A stretch of 64,000 nucleotides of DNA from Escallonia rubra (taxonomy: Eukaryota; Streptophyta; Magnoliopsida; Escalloniales; Escalloniaceae), in NCBI GenBank assembly GCA_033065855.1, contig JAVXUO010001094.1, positions 62,001-126,000 of the forward strand, read 5' to 3'. The notes below the pieces were generated by a model. The model was not told the origin of the DNA. It saw nothing but the letters and a program-made list of their open reading frames with translations, and searched no databases. The position numbers were made by a program, and so were the translations under genes. Of the stretch, positions 33,771 through 45,140 are shown in pieces. The stretch's first letter is position 1; the number at the start of each line of letters is the position of its first letter.

Positions 33771-35819
33771 AATTTTAAAACAACTACTCATAGAAACATT
33801 CCATGGCATTTTTGATGCATTTTCTCATCAACCAATTTATACAAAGGCAGTAGCGTGTGAAAGGCTTTAAAACTTCTAATTGAAACAAATCATTTATACA
33901 TATACATAGACGAAAAATAGGGTATACAGAGGAATATGGCAGGAGTACTTACCTCGCTCAATATCTGGTTCTTGAGCTCGTTCAAAAGCCGGTTCTATCT
34001 CTTGTCTATCGAAACCTAAATAACAAACGACACGGATGTCATTCATTGTCGCTCGAGCATGCCTAAATATTAGGTTTCTCTCAAGTGAGTAAAATTATCA
34101 AACCGCCCCCTGATTTCTGTAAAATTACCTTCACTTCCGATACTTAACGTACCATTATCCACCTAGAAATAACCTAAAAGAATCTTTTTAAACCACAGGT
34201 GGGTTTTTCGGACAAGAATGGTCAATTTGGGGATTTTCCGTCCGGAACCCTAAACTGCTTATTAAATTGAGCGCTAATGCTCATGTTCCAATAATATATC
34301 AAACGGCATTGGAATGCCACGAAATTTCAGACACTCAAGCGTCGCAGTAATTTTAGATCACTGTAAAATTCTAGGCTAATTTTTTTTGTTTACTATGTTA
34401 AATAATTTAAAAACCTAGAGACATTTCCCATGCCCAGAAAGATCCCAGAAAATTTCACGCCGAAGGTTTCACAAAAATAAAGGAAGTTTTAGTTTTGTAC
34501 TTTCTCTAAATCTACTCAGAAGTAGTCTTTAAAAATAATTTAATAAACTGTTGTAATAGTAAAGCGTTACGCGATATCTGATCGAGCGCTATGCCGGTAA
34601 TAATGCTAAAAATAGAAAATGACTTTCAAAGCTTTTGAAACTCTAGAATATGCTCCATCATATCTACATAAGACTATTGTAAAATTATCATACTTTAATA
34701 ACTTAATTTGTAATTTTAAAATACACCGAAATCTCTTGTTCGTATAAAATTAGTTAGCATGCTTCCCGAGCTCAGAAAAATCTAAAATTTTAAAACAACT
34801 ACTCATAGAAACATTCCATTGCATTTTTTTATGCATTTTCTCATCAACCAATTTACACAAAGGCCGTAGCGTATGAAAGGCTTTAAAACTTCTAATTGAA
34901 ACAAATCATTTATACATATACATAGAAGAAAAATATGGTATACGGAGGAATATGGCAGGAGTACTTATCTCGCTCAATATCTGGTTCTTGAGCTCGTTCA
35001 AAAGCCGGGTCTGTCTCTTGTCTATCGAAACCTAAATAACAAACCACACGAATGTCATTCATTGTCGCTCGAGCATGCCTAAGTATTAAGTTTCTCTCAA
35101 TTGAGTAAAATTACCAAACCGCCCCTTGACTTCTGTAAAATTATCTATTCACTCCCGATGCCTAACGTACCATTATCGCCTAGATATAACCTAAAAGAAT
35201 CTTTTAAACCACTGGTGAGTTTTTCGGACAAGAATGGTCGTTGTGGGGATTTTCTGCTCGGAACCCTAAACTGCTCATTAAATTTAGCGCTAATGCTCAT
35301 GTTCCAATAATATATCAAAGGGCACCAGAATGCCATGAAATTTCAAACACTCAAGGGTCGCAGTAATATTAGATCACTGTAAAATTCTTGGCTATTTTTT
35401 GTTTTACTATGTTAAGTAATTCAAAAACCTGTTTTAAAAATAAAATTGTTCGAGACATTTTCCATGCCCAGAAAAATCCGAAAATTTCACGCCGATGGTT
35501 TCAAAAAAATAAGGGAAGTTTTAGTTTTGTACTTTTTCTAAATCTGCTCAGAAGAGGTCTTTAAAAATAGTTTAATAAACTGTTGTAATCGTAAAGCGTT
35601 AAGCGATATTCGATCGAGCGCTACGCCTCTAATAACGCTAAAAATAGCAAAAAACTTTGAATTTTTTTTGAAACTCTGGAATATACTCCATCATAGCTAC
35701 ATAAGACTATTGTAAAATTATCAAAATTTAATAATTTAATTTACTATTTTAAAATATACCAAAATCTCTTTTACAAATAAAATTAGTAAGCACGCTTCCT
35801 GAACTCAGAAAAATCTAAA
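33771..35819. repeat. Tandem duplication of about 1.02 kb
   Basis: Both units start AATTTTAAAACAACTACTCA and end AAAAATCTAAA; start offset 1,015 bp. By eye they differ at several percent of positions with small indels, so the duplication is not new. Confidence 0.88.
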
Positions 35820-36296
35820 CGTTTTTCTTTGCGTAGATCTTGCAAAAATAATATAAGTTACTCTTTTGTGTTTTGTACAAATAAATTCCTAAGTATATCT
35901 TAAAAATTTGGAAAGAAACTGGTAGAATAGGATACCTTTTTAGCGACACTTTTGAGTTACAGTTTAAAACCAAGCTTTCTCCCTTTCTTTGTGCAGCATC
36001 TCCTTCCTCATACAACCCAACACTGTTCTTACATGAAACCACTTTACACCCAATACCCATCACCTTGCCTTCCCCTCACCCTTCTATATTATACATAGAA
36101 TAAAACTCCCACCACAAAAGACCATTCGAAGCCACTGCCATCTTCTTGCCCATTCCATTCTTGGGCATACCCAGTTCACAAAAACCCCATGCATCTCACA
36201 AAACGCTTACACTCTTGCACATTTTCGTGAGCCTATACACCTTTTCGTGAGCCTGCAGTCACGACCACCATGGCTGTGACTTTCCTATATCATAAT

Positions 36297-36423
36297 AACC
36301 TAGGTTTACCCGGTTATTATTATTCACTTGAGAAAATTGTCGCTATAAGTCATTAAAGAAAATATACTAACGCTAATCGAGAGTTCGTCGTTAAAAGTAA
36401 TAATAACCAGGTAAACCTAGGTT
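36297..36423. repeat. Inverted repeat at the NA-2 LTR start
   Basis: Arms 36297-36321 and 36399-36423 pair over 25 bases with one mismatch (core AACCTAGGTTTACC), loop of 77 bases. It is absent from the other NA-2 LTR. Confidence 0.9.
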
Positions 36424-36435
36424 CGGGGCATCACA

Positions 36436-36818
36436 CCTATTATTTTTGCTATTCATACTCGTAAGTTGCTTTCTAGAGGTTGTGTAGGGTACCTTTGTTA
36501 TGTAACTGATCACGGTAAGAAAGAGCAGAAAATTGAAGACATTCCAGTGGTTCGTGAGTTCAGTGATGTGCTCCCTGATGATATAAATGTTCTACCCCTG
36601 ATCGAGAATTTGAATTTGCTATTGAGTTATTGTCAGGAAGAAGTCCGGTTTCTAAAGCTCCATATACAATGGCTCCAACAGAGTTGAAGGTTTAGTTGCA
36701 AGAACTACTAGATAAATGCCTTATTCAACCAAGTGTATCACCTTGGAGTGCTCCCGTATAGTTCGTTAAAAAGAAAGATGGTTCGTTGAGATTGTGCATT
36801 GTTTATAGGCAATTGAAT
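36436..36818 (+). pseudogene. Tekay copy A: protease-RT linker and RT start
   Basis: Begins within PIIxAIHxRKLLSRGCVGYL, a stretch intact in copy C near 54260, then [16 protein letters not shown], and RT motifs VSPWSAPV and [10 protein letters not shown] in shifted frames, ending at RQLN where the solo LTR intervenes. Gag and protease of this copy are not found upstream; the sequence there is NA-2. Stops and frameshifts make it non-functional. Confidence 0.85.
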
Positions 36819-38219
36819 TGTAAGAGCCCCTTTTATGCTAAGAAGGATTATATCTATTGGAAAATAGATTAAAGGATAAATCAAATTATTAGATGAAATT
36901 GGTCGTTAAACTCTCTCTGAAGGATTTGGTCGAAAGAATCCTGATCAATTCGAATCAATCTTCGTTATGCAGAAATATAATAGAGCTACTAAAAGATTCA
37001 TTCGAATGAAAAGTGTTTGCTTCGAATGAAAAGTATTTTAAATCGAGAAAAGGAAGGGACTGAAGGATTCTGTCGAATTGAAATGATTCAGTCGAATGGA
37101 AGGTTTTCCGTCGAATAGAAAGTTTTTAGTCAAATGGAATGATCAAGTGTGAAGGAGTGTTGCGCAACTGAAGGATTCAGTCGAAGGAATACTCTTTCCT
37201 TCGAATGAAAGTGTAAGATCCCCTTTTTGTAAATATTAAAAAGTTTTGGGTGCATTTTGAATAATTATCAAAAGTTTGGAGAGTGTTAGTGTAATTTGAC
37301 AGCTTAGGACTCTTCCTTTAAATAGCTTCATTTTTCCTTTCTAGCCCTTTTCTTTTGGGTTCTCTTGCTTCTTTTTCTTAAAGGCACACAGAGAGAGGGT
37401 GGGGGGGGGGGGGGAGAAGGCTTGGGAGGCTCTTTAGATTCTAAGGCGGTGCTTGAGGATTTCTTACTAAAAGCTTGATTAAGGTAAGAGATTTCGTACT
37501 TCTTGCTATGGTAAGGATTCGTTACTTAATATCACTTTACTAGTTGATGTACAACTTTGGAGTTTTGTTCAAATTGCTTCGTATTTGCCTTCGTTGTTAT
37601 TGAGTTCGGAATTTGTAAATTGTACATGATCATTAAGATGAACAACCTTTTGTTAAAAGAGAGTTTTTAAGACTTTTATAGTCACATAGTGACTTTTGTA
37701 GCCACCTTAGTGGCTTTTGTAGTCACTTGTTGTGACTCCTGGATAGTCCTCATGATGACGGCTATTACGCTACCGGTATGCGTTTCGTACCTTCGGGTTT
37801 TGTGTTCGATTTGGGCCTATGGCCACTAATGATCATTTCGTATATTTGTTTCGCCATTTATGCATTATTGTCAATTGCTATTGCATGTTCGTCAAAATTT
37901 TGGCTTTGTTTCGGAATCCATTTGATTTCCCCTAACTGGGCTATTTCAGCTCATCCCCTATTTGTTTGCTTTGTCCCTTACCACAATTGGTAGGCGTGAT
38001 TAGGAGCATGACACGCTGGGGATTTAGAGCATTATCTTGTTAGCGTGACTGAACAATGTGTTCCTTTTTAAGAACTTTACCCAAAGTGGGTAATTTGATT
38101 TGAATAGAAGTTTGGGGATGCTCTGCTATATACCTTGGTGTAATTGAATATTTATTAGAATGCATTGATTAAGACTTGAAGTATATTTGGTAATGGCTCC
38201 CAAGGTCGGGGGTGTTACA
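36819..38219 (+). mobile_element. Solo LTR of the Gy1 family
   Basis: 1,401 bp from TGTAAGAGCCCC to GGGTGTTACA, flanked by a perfect 5-bp duplication tgaat (36814-36818 and 38220-38224), with Tekay RT sequence continuing on both sides. No interior remains, so the element was reduced by recombination between its LTRs. It matches the Gy1 LTR at 210-825 in opposite orientation, including the arrays of TTCGAATGAAA and GATTCAGTCGAA motifs (about 36890-37215). A G run (about 37398-37413) lies in the leader part. Confidence 0.95.
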
Positions 38220-39918
38220 TGAATCATGTGACTGTGAGGAATAAATACCCACTTCCGTACGTTGATGACTTGTTTGATCAATTATGGGGCGTTACATGAA
38301 TCATCAATTCAAAGTCCGAAAAGAAGATGTACCCAAAACAATTTTTAGAACACGTTATCGTCATTATGAGTTCCTTATTATGTCGTTTGGTGTTACTAAT
38401 GCGCCAGCAGGCTTCATGGACATGATGAATCGTGTTTTTAAGTCATACTTGGATTCTTTTGTTGTATTCTTTATTGATGATATTCTTGTCTACTCCAAGG
38501 ACCATGAACAGCATGAACACCATCTCCGGGCAGTGTTGCAAGTTTTACGTGAAAGGCAATTGCACGCAAAGTTCAGCAAATGTGAATTTTGGCTCGAGCA
38601 AGTTACATTTTTGGGACAAAATGTATAAAGTGTAGGCGTATCCGTAGATACAGTAAAGATTGAAGCGGTTGTAAATTGGCAAAGACCGGCTACTGTGAAA
38701 AACGTTCATAGCTTTTTGGGATTGGCAGGGTATTACCGGAGATTTGTGCAAAATTTCTCAATGATTTCAAGTCCATTAACAAAGTTTACTCAAAAATCAG
38801 TGAAGTTTGTTTGGGATGCCAAGTGTGAGGCTAGTTTCCAAGAATTGAAGCAACAATTGATTTCAGCCCCTATTCTAACTCTACCGGAAGGTAACGATAA
38901 TTTTATAATCTATAGTGATGATTCACATGTTGGTTTGGGTTGTGTTCTAATGCAGCGGGGAAAGGTAATAGCATATGCTTCGAGAAGCTAAAACCCTATG
39001 AGCAAAACTACCCTACGCATGATTTGGAATTGGCAGCAATTGTATTTGTCATGGATAAATGGCGGCATTATTTGTATGGGGCAACATTTGAAGTGTATAT
39101 GGAGCATAAAAGCTTGAGGTATTTATTTTCACAGAAAGATCTTAATACGAGGCAACGTCGATGGATGGAACTTCTTAATTATTATAATTGCACTATCCAA
39201 TATCATCCGGGCAAAGCTAATATGGTTGCTAATGCATTGAGTAGAAAAGCTACGGTTGCACACTTGAGGATAAAAGAGTGGAAATTGTTAGAAGATGCAT
39301 GCATTTGGCAGCCTCCACTACTTAAGACAGGTATTGTCTTTGCTAATATTAGGTGTATCCTATTTTTATAGAAAGGATTAGAGAAGCACAAGCACGAGAT
39401 CCAGAAGTACAAGTTATTTTAAAAGATTTGAGTTCCAAATCAGATTTTACATTGCACTGTGATGGTTTGCTACGAATTGGTAAGAGAATGTGTTTTTCAA
39501 ATGATGCTAGTTTGAGACGAGAGATAGTGGAAGAAGCACATCGGTCCAAGTATTATATCCACCCCCGAAGTACTAAAATGCATAAGGATCTGAAGTCTAG
39601 TTATTGCTGGAGTAACATGAAGAGAGATGCGGCTGAATTTTTTGCAAAATGTCTTACATGTCAACAAGTTAAGTTGGAACATCGCAAACCAACTGGGTTA
39701 CTTCAACCGTTATCCGTGCCTTAGTGAAAATGGGAGCATATTATGATGGACCTTGTATCAGGTTTACCTCGAACTCGAAACATATATGATGCTATTTGGG
39801 TGATTGATTGTTGATAGACTCACTAAATTAGATTCGATGGAGTACCGGTAAGCCTTATTTCAGATCGAGATCCTCATTTTACTACGAGGTTTTGAAAGGC
39901 TATTCAAGATGCAATGGG
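38220..39918 (+). pseudogene. Tekay copy A: RT, RNase H, integrase (truncated)
   Basis: RT resumes directly after the solo LTR but lacks about 45 bp around the first catalytic Asp (the stretch [10 protein letters not shown] seen in copy C). It then reads [19 protein letters not shown] and [11 protein letters not shown], the connection [16 protein letters not shown], and RNase H ([33 protein letters not shown]). Next is the integrase HHCC domain ending CLTCQQ and a core start MMDLVSGLP, with an internal deletion near 39830. It breaks off at 39918, where LINE sequence starts. Several frameshifts. Confidence 0.88.
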
Positions 39919-40599
39919 CCGACGATCTCACTGCTAGCGGCTGGTGGCTTGTTTCTGGTCGGAGGTACAGAGTTTTGGCCGTGAGGTGGCTGGAATTTGA
40001 TTTCCCTTAGAGAGAGAATGTGTTAATCGTCTCTGGTCGTGGGAGTTTTAGAGAGATTGAGAGGTTGTCGACTGTTTGGTCTTCTCTGGAGTCGATATCT
40101 GGCATCCCGACGAGGTTGCCTGTGTTCAGCGGCCAGCGATGCTGAAACAAGTCGTGGATCTTGGTCAAGGTGCTCAACGGGTTGGTTAGTGGCTGGTTTT
40201 GAATGGGATAGGCTTTGGTTTGGCTTGGGATCTGCCCGTTGGGTGGCAGTTTCAATTCGCGAGCCGTTTTCTTCGTGGGATCTCCGACCATCTTCCTGAG
40301 CTTTGTTTTGGTTCTTTTCCCCAGGGCTGTCACGGTCGTCGCTAGTGACAACCCCGGTTCCCCATCCCCCATCCTCGTCCTCTTCCTCTCATCTCCTCTT
40401 CCCCCGATCCCCCGCCCCTTTCTTGTTGTCCTTCTTGCGCCGGCCCTAATTAGGGTTTGGCTGCAAGGCTGTGCCGACCCTAATTAGGGTTGCGCAACTT
40501 AGGATTTATTTTTTTTATTTTTTATTTTTTCAAAAATTTTAATTTATTTTTTTTTGTTTGTTTGTTTTTGTTTTTGTGTAACCTTAAGGTTTTTTCCTT

Positions 40600-42299
40600 A
40601 TGACGTCTTCTGATCTTGCTTTGAACGATTACGTTCGTGGCAATGGTCATTCCTTTGTGGTACTTGTCGACGTTTGGGTATCCGATTTCTTAAAATTGCA
40701 AACTAAGTCTGCTCGTGATGATGTCACTTGTGGTCCTAGTCTGATGGCTTTTCCCTCCCCGCTGATCAAGCGTCGAGAGGCAACCCCTGGCCCTTCGGGT
40801 AGTGAGGTTCAGGAATGTCCAGTCTTAGGAGGCTAATGGATCTCTTTTGAAAAGAGGTGATGGTTTAAAGGGTTCTGATGAGGAAATAGCCGCTTTAGCA
40901 TAAATTAGTGGGTTACAAAATCGCTTATTGAGCAGTTCATTGTCGGCCTGTCAATTTGGTTTGCTTATGGAGGAGCTTGAGTACCGGTGACAGATCGGTG
41001 ATGACCAATGTGTCTTATTGGCAGAGGTGGATTCACTTCGGCGGCAGCTGGATTTGAATTTATGACTGACGTCTAGCTCTCGCTCTCGGGATAGAGGTGG
41101 TATCGATAGAGGTGCTAGAGGAGGTAGAGGCCATCGAGGCAATGCTCGTCCCAGGGGAGGGGCTGACTTTGGTGAGGCTAAAGGAGAAGGAGATAATATG
41201 GCTGACTTTCAGCGCCTTATTGTTCCTTCTCAACATCCTTCCTAGGCAGACAAGGTGAAATCGAGGCCTTCCAGTTCTAAAGGAAAGATGAAATTATCTT
41301 ACTGTCTGTCGATGACTTCAAATGGAACGGTACAAGTTTCTCCCCCTGAAGTTATTGCTGAAGAGGGTATTGAATTATGGGATAACTGTGTTGTGGGGTA
41401 CTTTATCGATAAAAAAAATGCCTTATTTCATTGTTAACAACATTGCCCGGAAATTATGGTTGAAAGATGGGTTACAAAAGGTTCTAGTCAATGATAAGGG
41501 CTTTTACTTTTTCAAATTCTCTTCTATGGATACAGTAGACAAAATTCTAGATTCGGGTCAGTGACATTTTGTGAATAAGTTAATTGTCTTGCAACGGTGG
41601 AGACTTGGTATGAATTTGTCCAAGGAATCCCTTGATGTACTACCATTGTGGGTTTGACTCTACAATGTTCCTGTTGAGTACCTAACAGCTAGTGGGTTGA
41701 GTTACGTGGCGAGTGGCATTGGGAAGCCACTATATGCAGACTTGCTTAGGGAGAGCTATGAGAGAATTAGTTTTGCTCGAGTGTGTGTTGAGGTTTTCAC
41801 CACCAGGGAGTTTGTTGATGAGCTTGTTATTGTGACGGACCTGAGTACCTTACAGGAAAGGGACTCCCCCTCTGATCCTGTGACTGTATGAGCAAATTAT
41901 TAGTGGCGCCCTCCAGTTTGAACGGTTTGCAAGTGCTTCGGACATACTACCAAGTCTTGTGTTCAGGCTGAGAAAGATAACCCCCTCCCTCCCTCAGTTT
42001 GTGTTCAAACTGGGCTGACACAACCTCTACTATCCCTGTTGCTGCACTTGCAAAAGATACATAGTGGACGACTGTGAAAAGCAAATGTAAGGATAAAGTC
42101 AGCAGGGGTTCTTCATCATCTTTGGTAGGTATTCAGCTGGGCCGTAATCAGCAGGATACTAGGCACCAACATGAGCTTGGTATTGAGGCACATGTTAGTG
42201 ACCATCATACTTGTTCTCATGAGGAGGTCAGTATTCAGCAGTCTATTTTACCAGAGGTAGCATCTTTAGGTTTTTAGCATCTTTTGGTGTTTTGGTATC
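40600..42299 (+). pseudogene. LINE-2 copy ORF1: DUF4283-like RNA-binding protein
   Basis: The first ATG-led frame, 40600-40836, is a plausible ORF1 start. The recognisable core is 41322-41700 in two frames: NCVVGYFIDKK, NNIARKLWLKDGLQKVLVND, GFYFFKF, then YLTASGLSYVASGIGKPLY, the pattern of DUF4283 proteins of plant L1 elements. A KCFGHTTKSC stretch near 41930 looks like the partial CCHC knuckle that follows. It would coat element RNA. Frameshifts and stops (for example before 41700 and near 41890) inactivate it. Confidence 0.8.
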
Positions 42300-43079
42300 A
42301 TGTATAACATATTTTGCTGGAATTCTCGAGGATTTAACACTAGTGGTAAGCAAGTGGAGGCCCAACATATGATTGCCTCCCTAGGTGTTATGCTTTTTGG
42401 GATCATGGAAACCAGAGTAGCTGCTCCTAATGCCTCGGTTATTTATAACCATAGATTTCCCGGTTGGTCCTTTATTAATAACTACCAATTTTCTGTTAAC
42501 GTTAGAATTTGGGTTTTGTGAAATTCCAAAGTAGTTAATGCTTGTCTTGGTATGTCTGATCAAATAATTCACTATCGAGTGGACTTAATAGATATGTTGT
42601 TTCCTTTTTTTTTCCTTTCTGTATGGATTGAATGATTCTAGTGAGAGATTTGTGTTATGGCATCTTGAGTATAGATCTTGTCTTTTGGGAATGATCCTTG
42701 GCGATTTCAATGCCATCCAGAGTCCGAGTGAGAAATTAGGGGGTAGCAATAGATGGCCTCGCTACTATCAGGAGTTCCATGATTGTTTGATTACTTCGGA
42801 GCTTTTCATATTTGAAGTATTCTGGTTGCTTTTATACGTGGACTAACTGTCAGGATGATGGTGGTACTATTTGTAGGAAGCTTGACCGTGTTGTTGTTAA
42901 CAATACTTGGATCTCTAAATTTCATAAATCTGAAGCGATTTTTTATCCTAGAGGTATTTCTTATCATTCACCCATCTTCGTCCACTCTCTTGTCAAGGTT
43001 GAGAAGGTGCCTACGCCGTTTAAATTTTTTGATATGTGGGCCAATCATCATAAGTTTTTGCCTCTGGTTGCTAAAGTGT
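42300..43079 (+). pseudogene. LINE-2 copy ORF2: EEP endonuclease
   Basis: ORF2 starts YNIFCWNSRGFNTSGKQ (the NxRG motif), then FGIMETRV with the catalytic Glu, GDFNAIQSPSEKLGG with the Asp/Asn pair, and FYTWTNCQDDGGTICRKLDR. This apurinic-endonuclease-like domain nicks target DNA to prime reverse transcription. A stop after RIWVL (42519) and frameshifts near 42600-42700 and 42820 break it. The reading is interrupted at 43079 by the CACTA element. Confidence 0.87.
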
Positions 43080-44044
43080 CACTACAAGAAAAAAGCACTT
43101 TTAGCGACGGACCGTCCGTCGCTAAAAGTCCGTGGGTAATATCCCCCCTTCTGTCGCTAAAATTCCGTGGGTAATAACCCCGTTTCTAAAAGATTAGCGA
43201 CATAATTTAGTAACTCGTCGGCAAAAATAAAGTTTTTATCGACGGAATTAATTACTTATAACGATGAAAAATTCAGTTGCTAAAGATATTTTCTATATTT
43301 TGTCTAATTTCTGAAATTTCTGGAAAAAAAATTTAAAAAACTTTTAGTGACGGAATTTTCGTCGCTAAAAATCTATCTCTAAAAACTTTTATTGATCTAT
43401 AAAAGCACTTTTAGCAAAGTTCCATCGCTAAAAGTAAAAAAAAAAGGCTATTTTATTTTTGTTACTTTTTATAAATTCAAGCTTGTTTCAAACAATTAAC
43501 CATAACTAGGACTCAGCCTTTACTAAATTCCAAGTAATACAAATAAAATTAAATCATATACACCACCAACTATACACCACCAACTAACACCCAAATACAA
43601 CTAATTACATGTTTACTAAATACAATAGATCATATCGTACAAATCCCAAAAACAAAATCAAAAGTTTCATTGAAACTAAGAAAAATATAAATCAAATCCT
43701 TGCTCTTCGAAGCCTGCACATGCACAATATGTCTACAGTTGTTGCTTGTTTCTCTTTCTCGATCACAATCTGAAAAGACAGATTAGTTGTATAAATTCAT
43801 TTACAATAAACAAAATGAATAGAAGAAGACCACATAAACAGCTTTTGTGACCACATAATCAGTCAAGATTGCAGCAAAAACATGCAAATCTTTTTTATTG
43901 TAATTAGTAGTCCAAATTTCTATGAAATAGAATATAGTCTCTTCTATTGTACAACAATTAAGACAAGTATTCATGTAAAGTAACAGCTTCACGTCGTAGA
44001 ACACATTCAGGGAGGTCATATCAGACTAAATGAAAGCCAACTAA

Positions 44045-44202
44045 AATTATGTAGGCGAACGATACCGATAACAACCGTTATGCTGCAATCCATCACCACG
44101 GCCACCGATAAGCCAAAAAATGCCCAAGCATATTGTGTTGCAAGATTTCCAAGACTAAGAACCACGCCACCAGTCATTGCAATCAAAACGTTGGGCCAAT
44201 TA
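44045..44202 (-). pseudogene. Captured ureide-permease-like gene fragment
   Basis: On the minus strand from 44202 the frame reads NWPNVLIAM, GGVVLSLGNLATQYAWAF, and after a one-base loss near 44117 continues in the next frame LSVAVV...CSITVVIG. This order closely resembles a membrane segment of plant ureide permeases (UPS family, allantoin/uracil transporters), in which, from memory, GGVVLSLGNL...QYAWAFVGLSVTEVI...SITVVIGTT is conserved. About 52 residues remain, less than a seventh of a permease. It is unlikely to encode a working protein. Confidence 0.72.
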
Positions 44203-44239
44203 TATGGAAAAACTCAAACTGAATTTGGACTAAACGTGG

Positions 44240-45140
44240 CTCAAATTGGCAAGGGTTTACAAATCATAATATAGGTAGCAACATCTAAACCAATAAACTG
44301 TTTAAAAAAATAGGGCAAGAAAATCATTTGACAAATCAAAACAACAAATCCAAAGACAAAAAAAACATAACATGTACCAGCAAACAAATATTGTTTTGGA
44401 AAATTTCAAAGGAATCTAATCAAAAGGTGCTGACTTGTGTTTTTGTCTCTTAATCATAAAACAACAAATCCAAAGACAACAAAAATATAACCTGTACCAG
44501 CAAACAAAAACACATGTGTTCTAATGTTTCTTGCAAAAGCATTAGAACTTGAATAAGAACTAGCAAACAAAAATCACCGTTGAGCTTTAGCTCCACCGAT
44601 AGAATCTTTAACTTTGCAAGGAGTGGTTAGGTTCAAGTTTCATTAGAGACGATGGTTACTACAACTATCCTCATTTGAAGCAATTTCAAGCAGTATGTCA
44701 GTTAATAGTCAAATATTGTAATCCAGATCTACCGCCAAAAGTGCAATTGCTAGGGATGTGCAAAATAAGAGACACAAATTGTGAAACACGAGGATAAAGG
44801 GACTAAGATTAATACCGGACGACATGACTCTAGATCTACCGCTGAAAGCGCAATTGATTGGTGCAAGTGTTTCTTCATTTTGAAATGCCGATGATGGTGT
44901 TTGGAAGCATGGCACCGACTGATAATCGAAGTATCTTGTTGATAATCGAAATGTTAGGGCTACAATGCCACGACGGCTGTAGGGCATGGCTGGGGCAGCA
45001 GGGTGGTGCAATCAGGAAGGGGGAGGCAGGGTGAGGCGGGATGGCGTCGGAGGTGGGCGGCGGAAGCTAGTATGGGTGAGAGAGAGAGAAAGAGGAGATG
45101 AGGAGAGTGATGGCTGGGAGAATGAGAAAGAAAGTAGGGT
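44240..45140 (-). other. Unidentified CACTA cargo, GC/CT-rich part
   Basis: Minus strand 45130-44990 is CT-rich, then GC-rich, unlike the AT-rich surroundings, and resembles a plant 5' UTR and first exon; open frames 45208-44960 and 45011-44709 lie here. I recognise no protein. It may be the 5' part of the same captured transcript or a second capture. Confidence 0.35.

Larger units (their letters stand above)
26152..36435 (-). mobile_element. NA-2: large non-autonomous LTR retrotransposon
   Basis: A 10,284-bp minus-strand element: 5' LTR at right (32850-36435), PBS at 32835-32845, interior of about 3.3 kb, PPT at 29561-29574, 3' LTR at left (26152-29560). Both LTRs run from TGTRATGCCC to GTCRTGACA. 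The interior has only a decayed gag remnant, so it matches the LARD description (long LTRs, little coding). The flanks do not match: tcttt on the left within Tat RT, cctat on the right within Tekay pol. See the matching finding. Confidence 0.9.
32850..36435 (-). repeat. NA-2 5' LTR with internal tandem duplication
   Basis: 3,586 bp; plus strand begins TGTCATGACCC and ends CGGGGCATCACA. A segment of about 1.02 kb is present twice in tandem (33771-34785 and 34786-35819); the 3' LTR at left has it once. About 375 bp separate the aligned part from the sense start, against about 1.2 kb in the other LTR. Near the sense start lies an inverted repeat (36297-36423). No gene; the small open frames at 35101 and 35815 lie in repeated, non-coding sequence. 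Confidence 0.88.

Noticed and set aside
40007..40372. 121-codon open frame on the minus strand near the LINE-2 5' end
   Set aside because: Lies antisense in a GC-rich LINE 5' UTR without a known motif.
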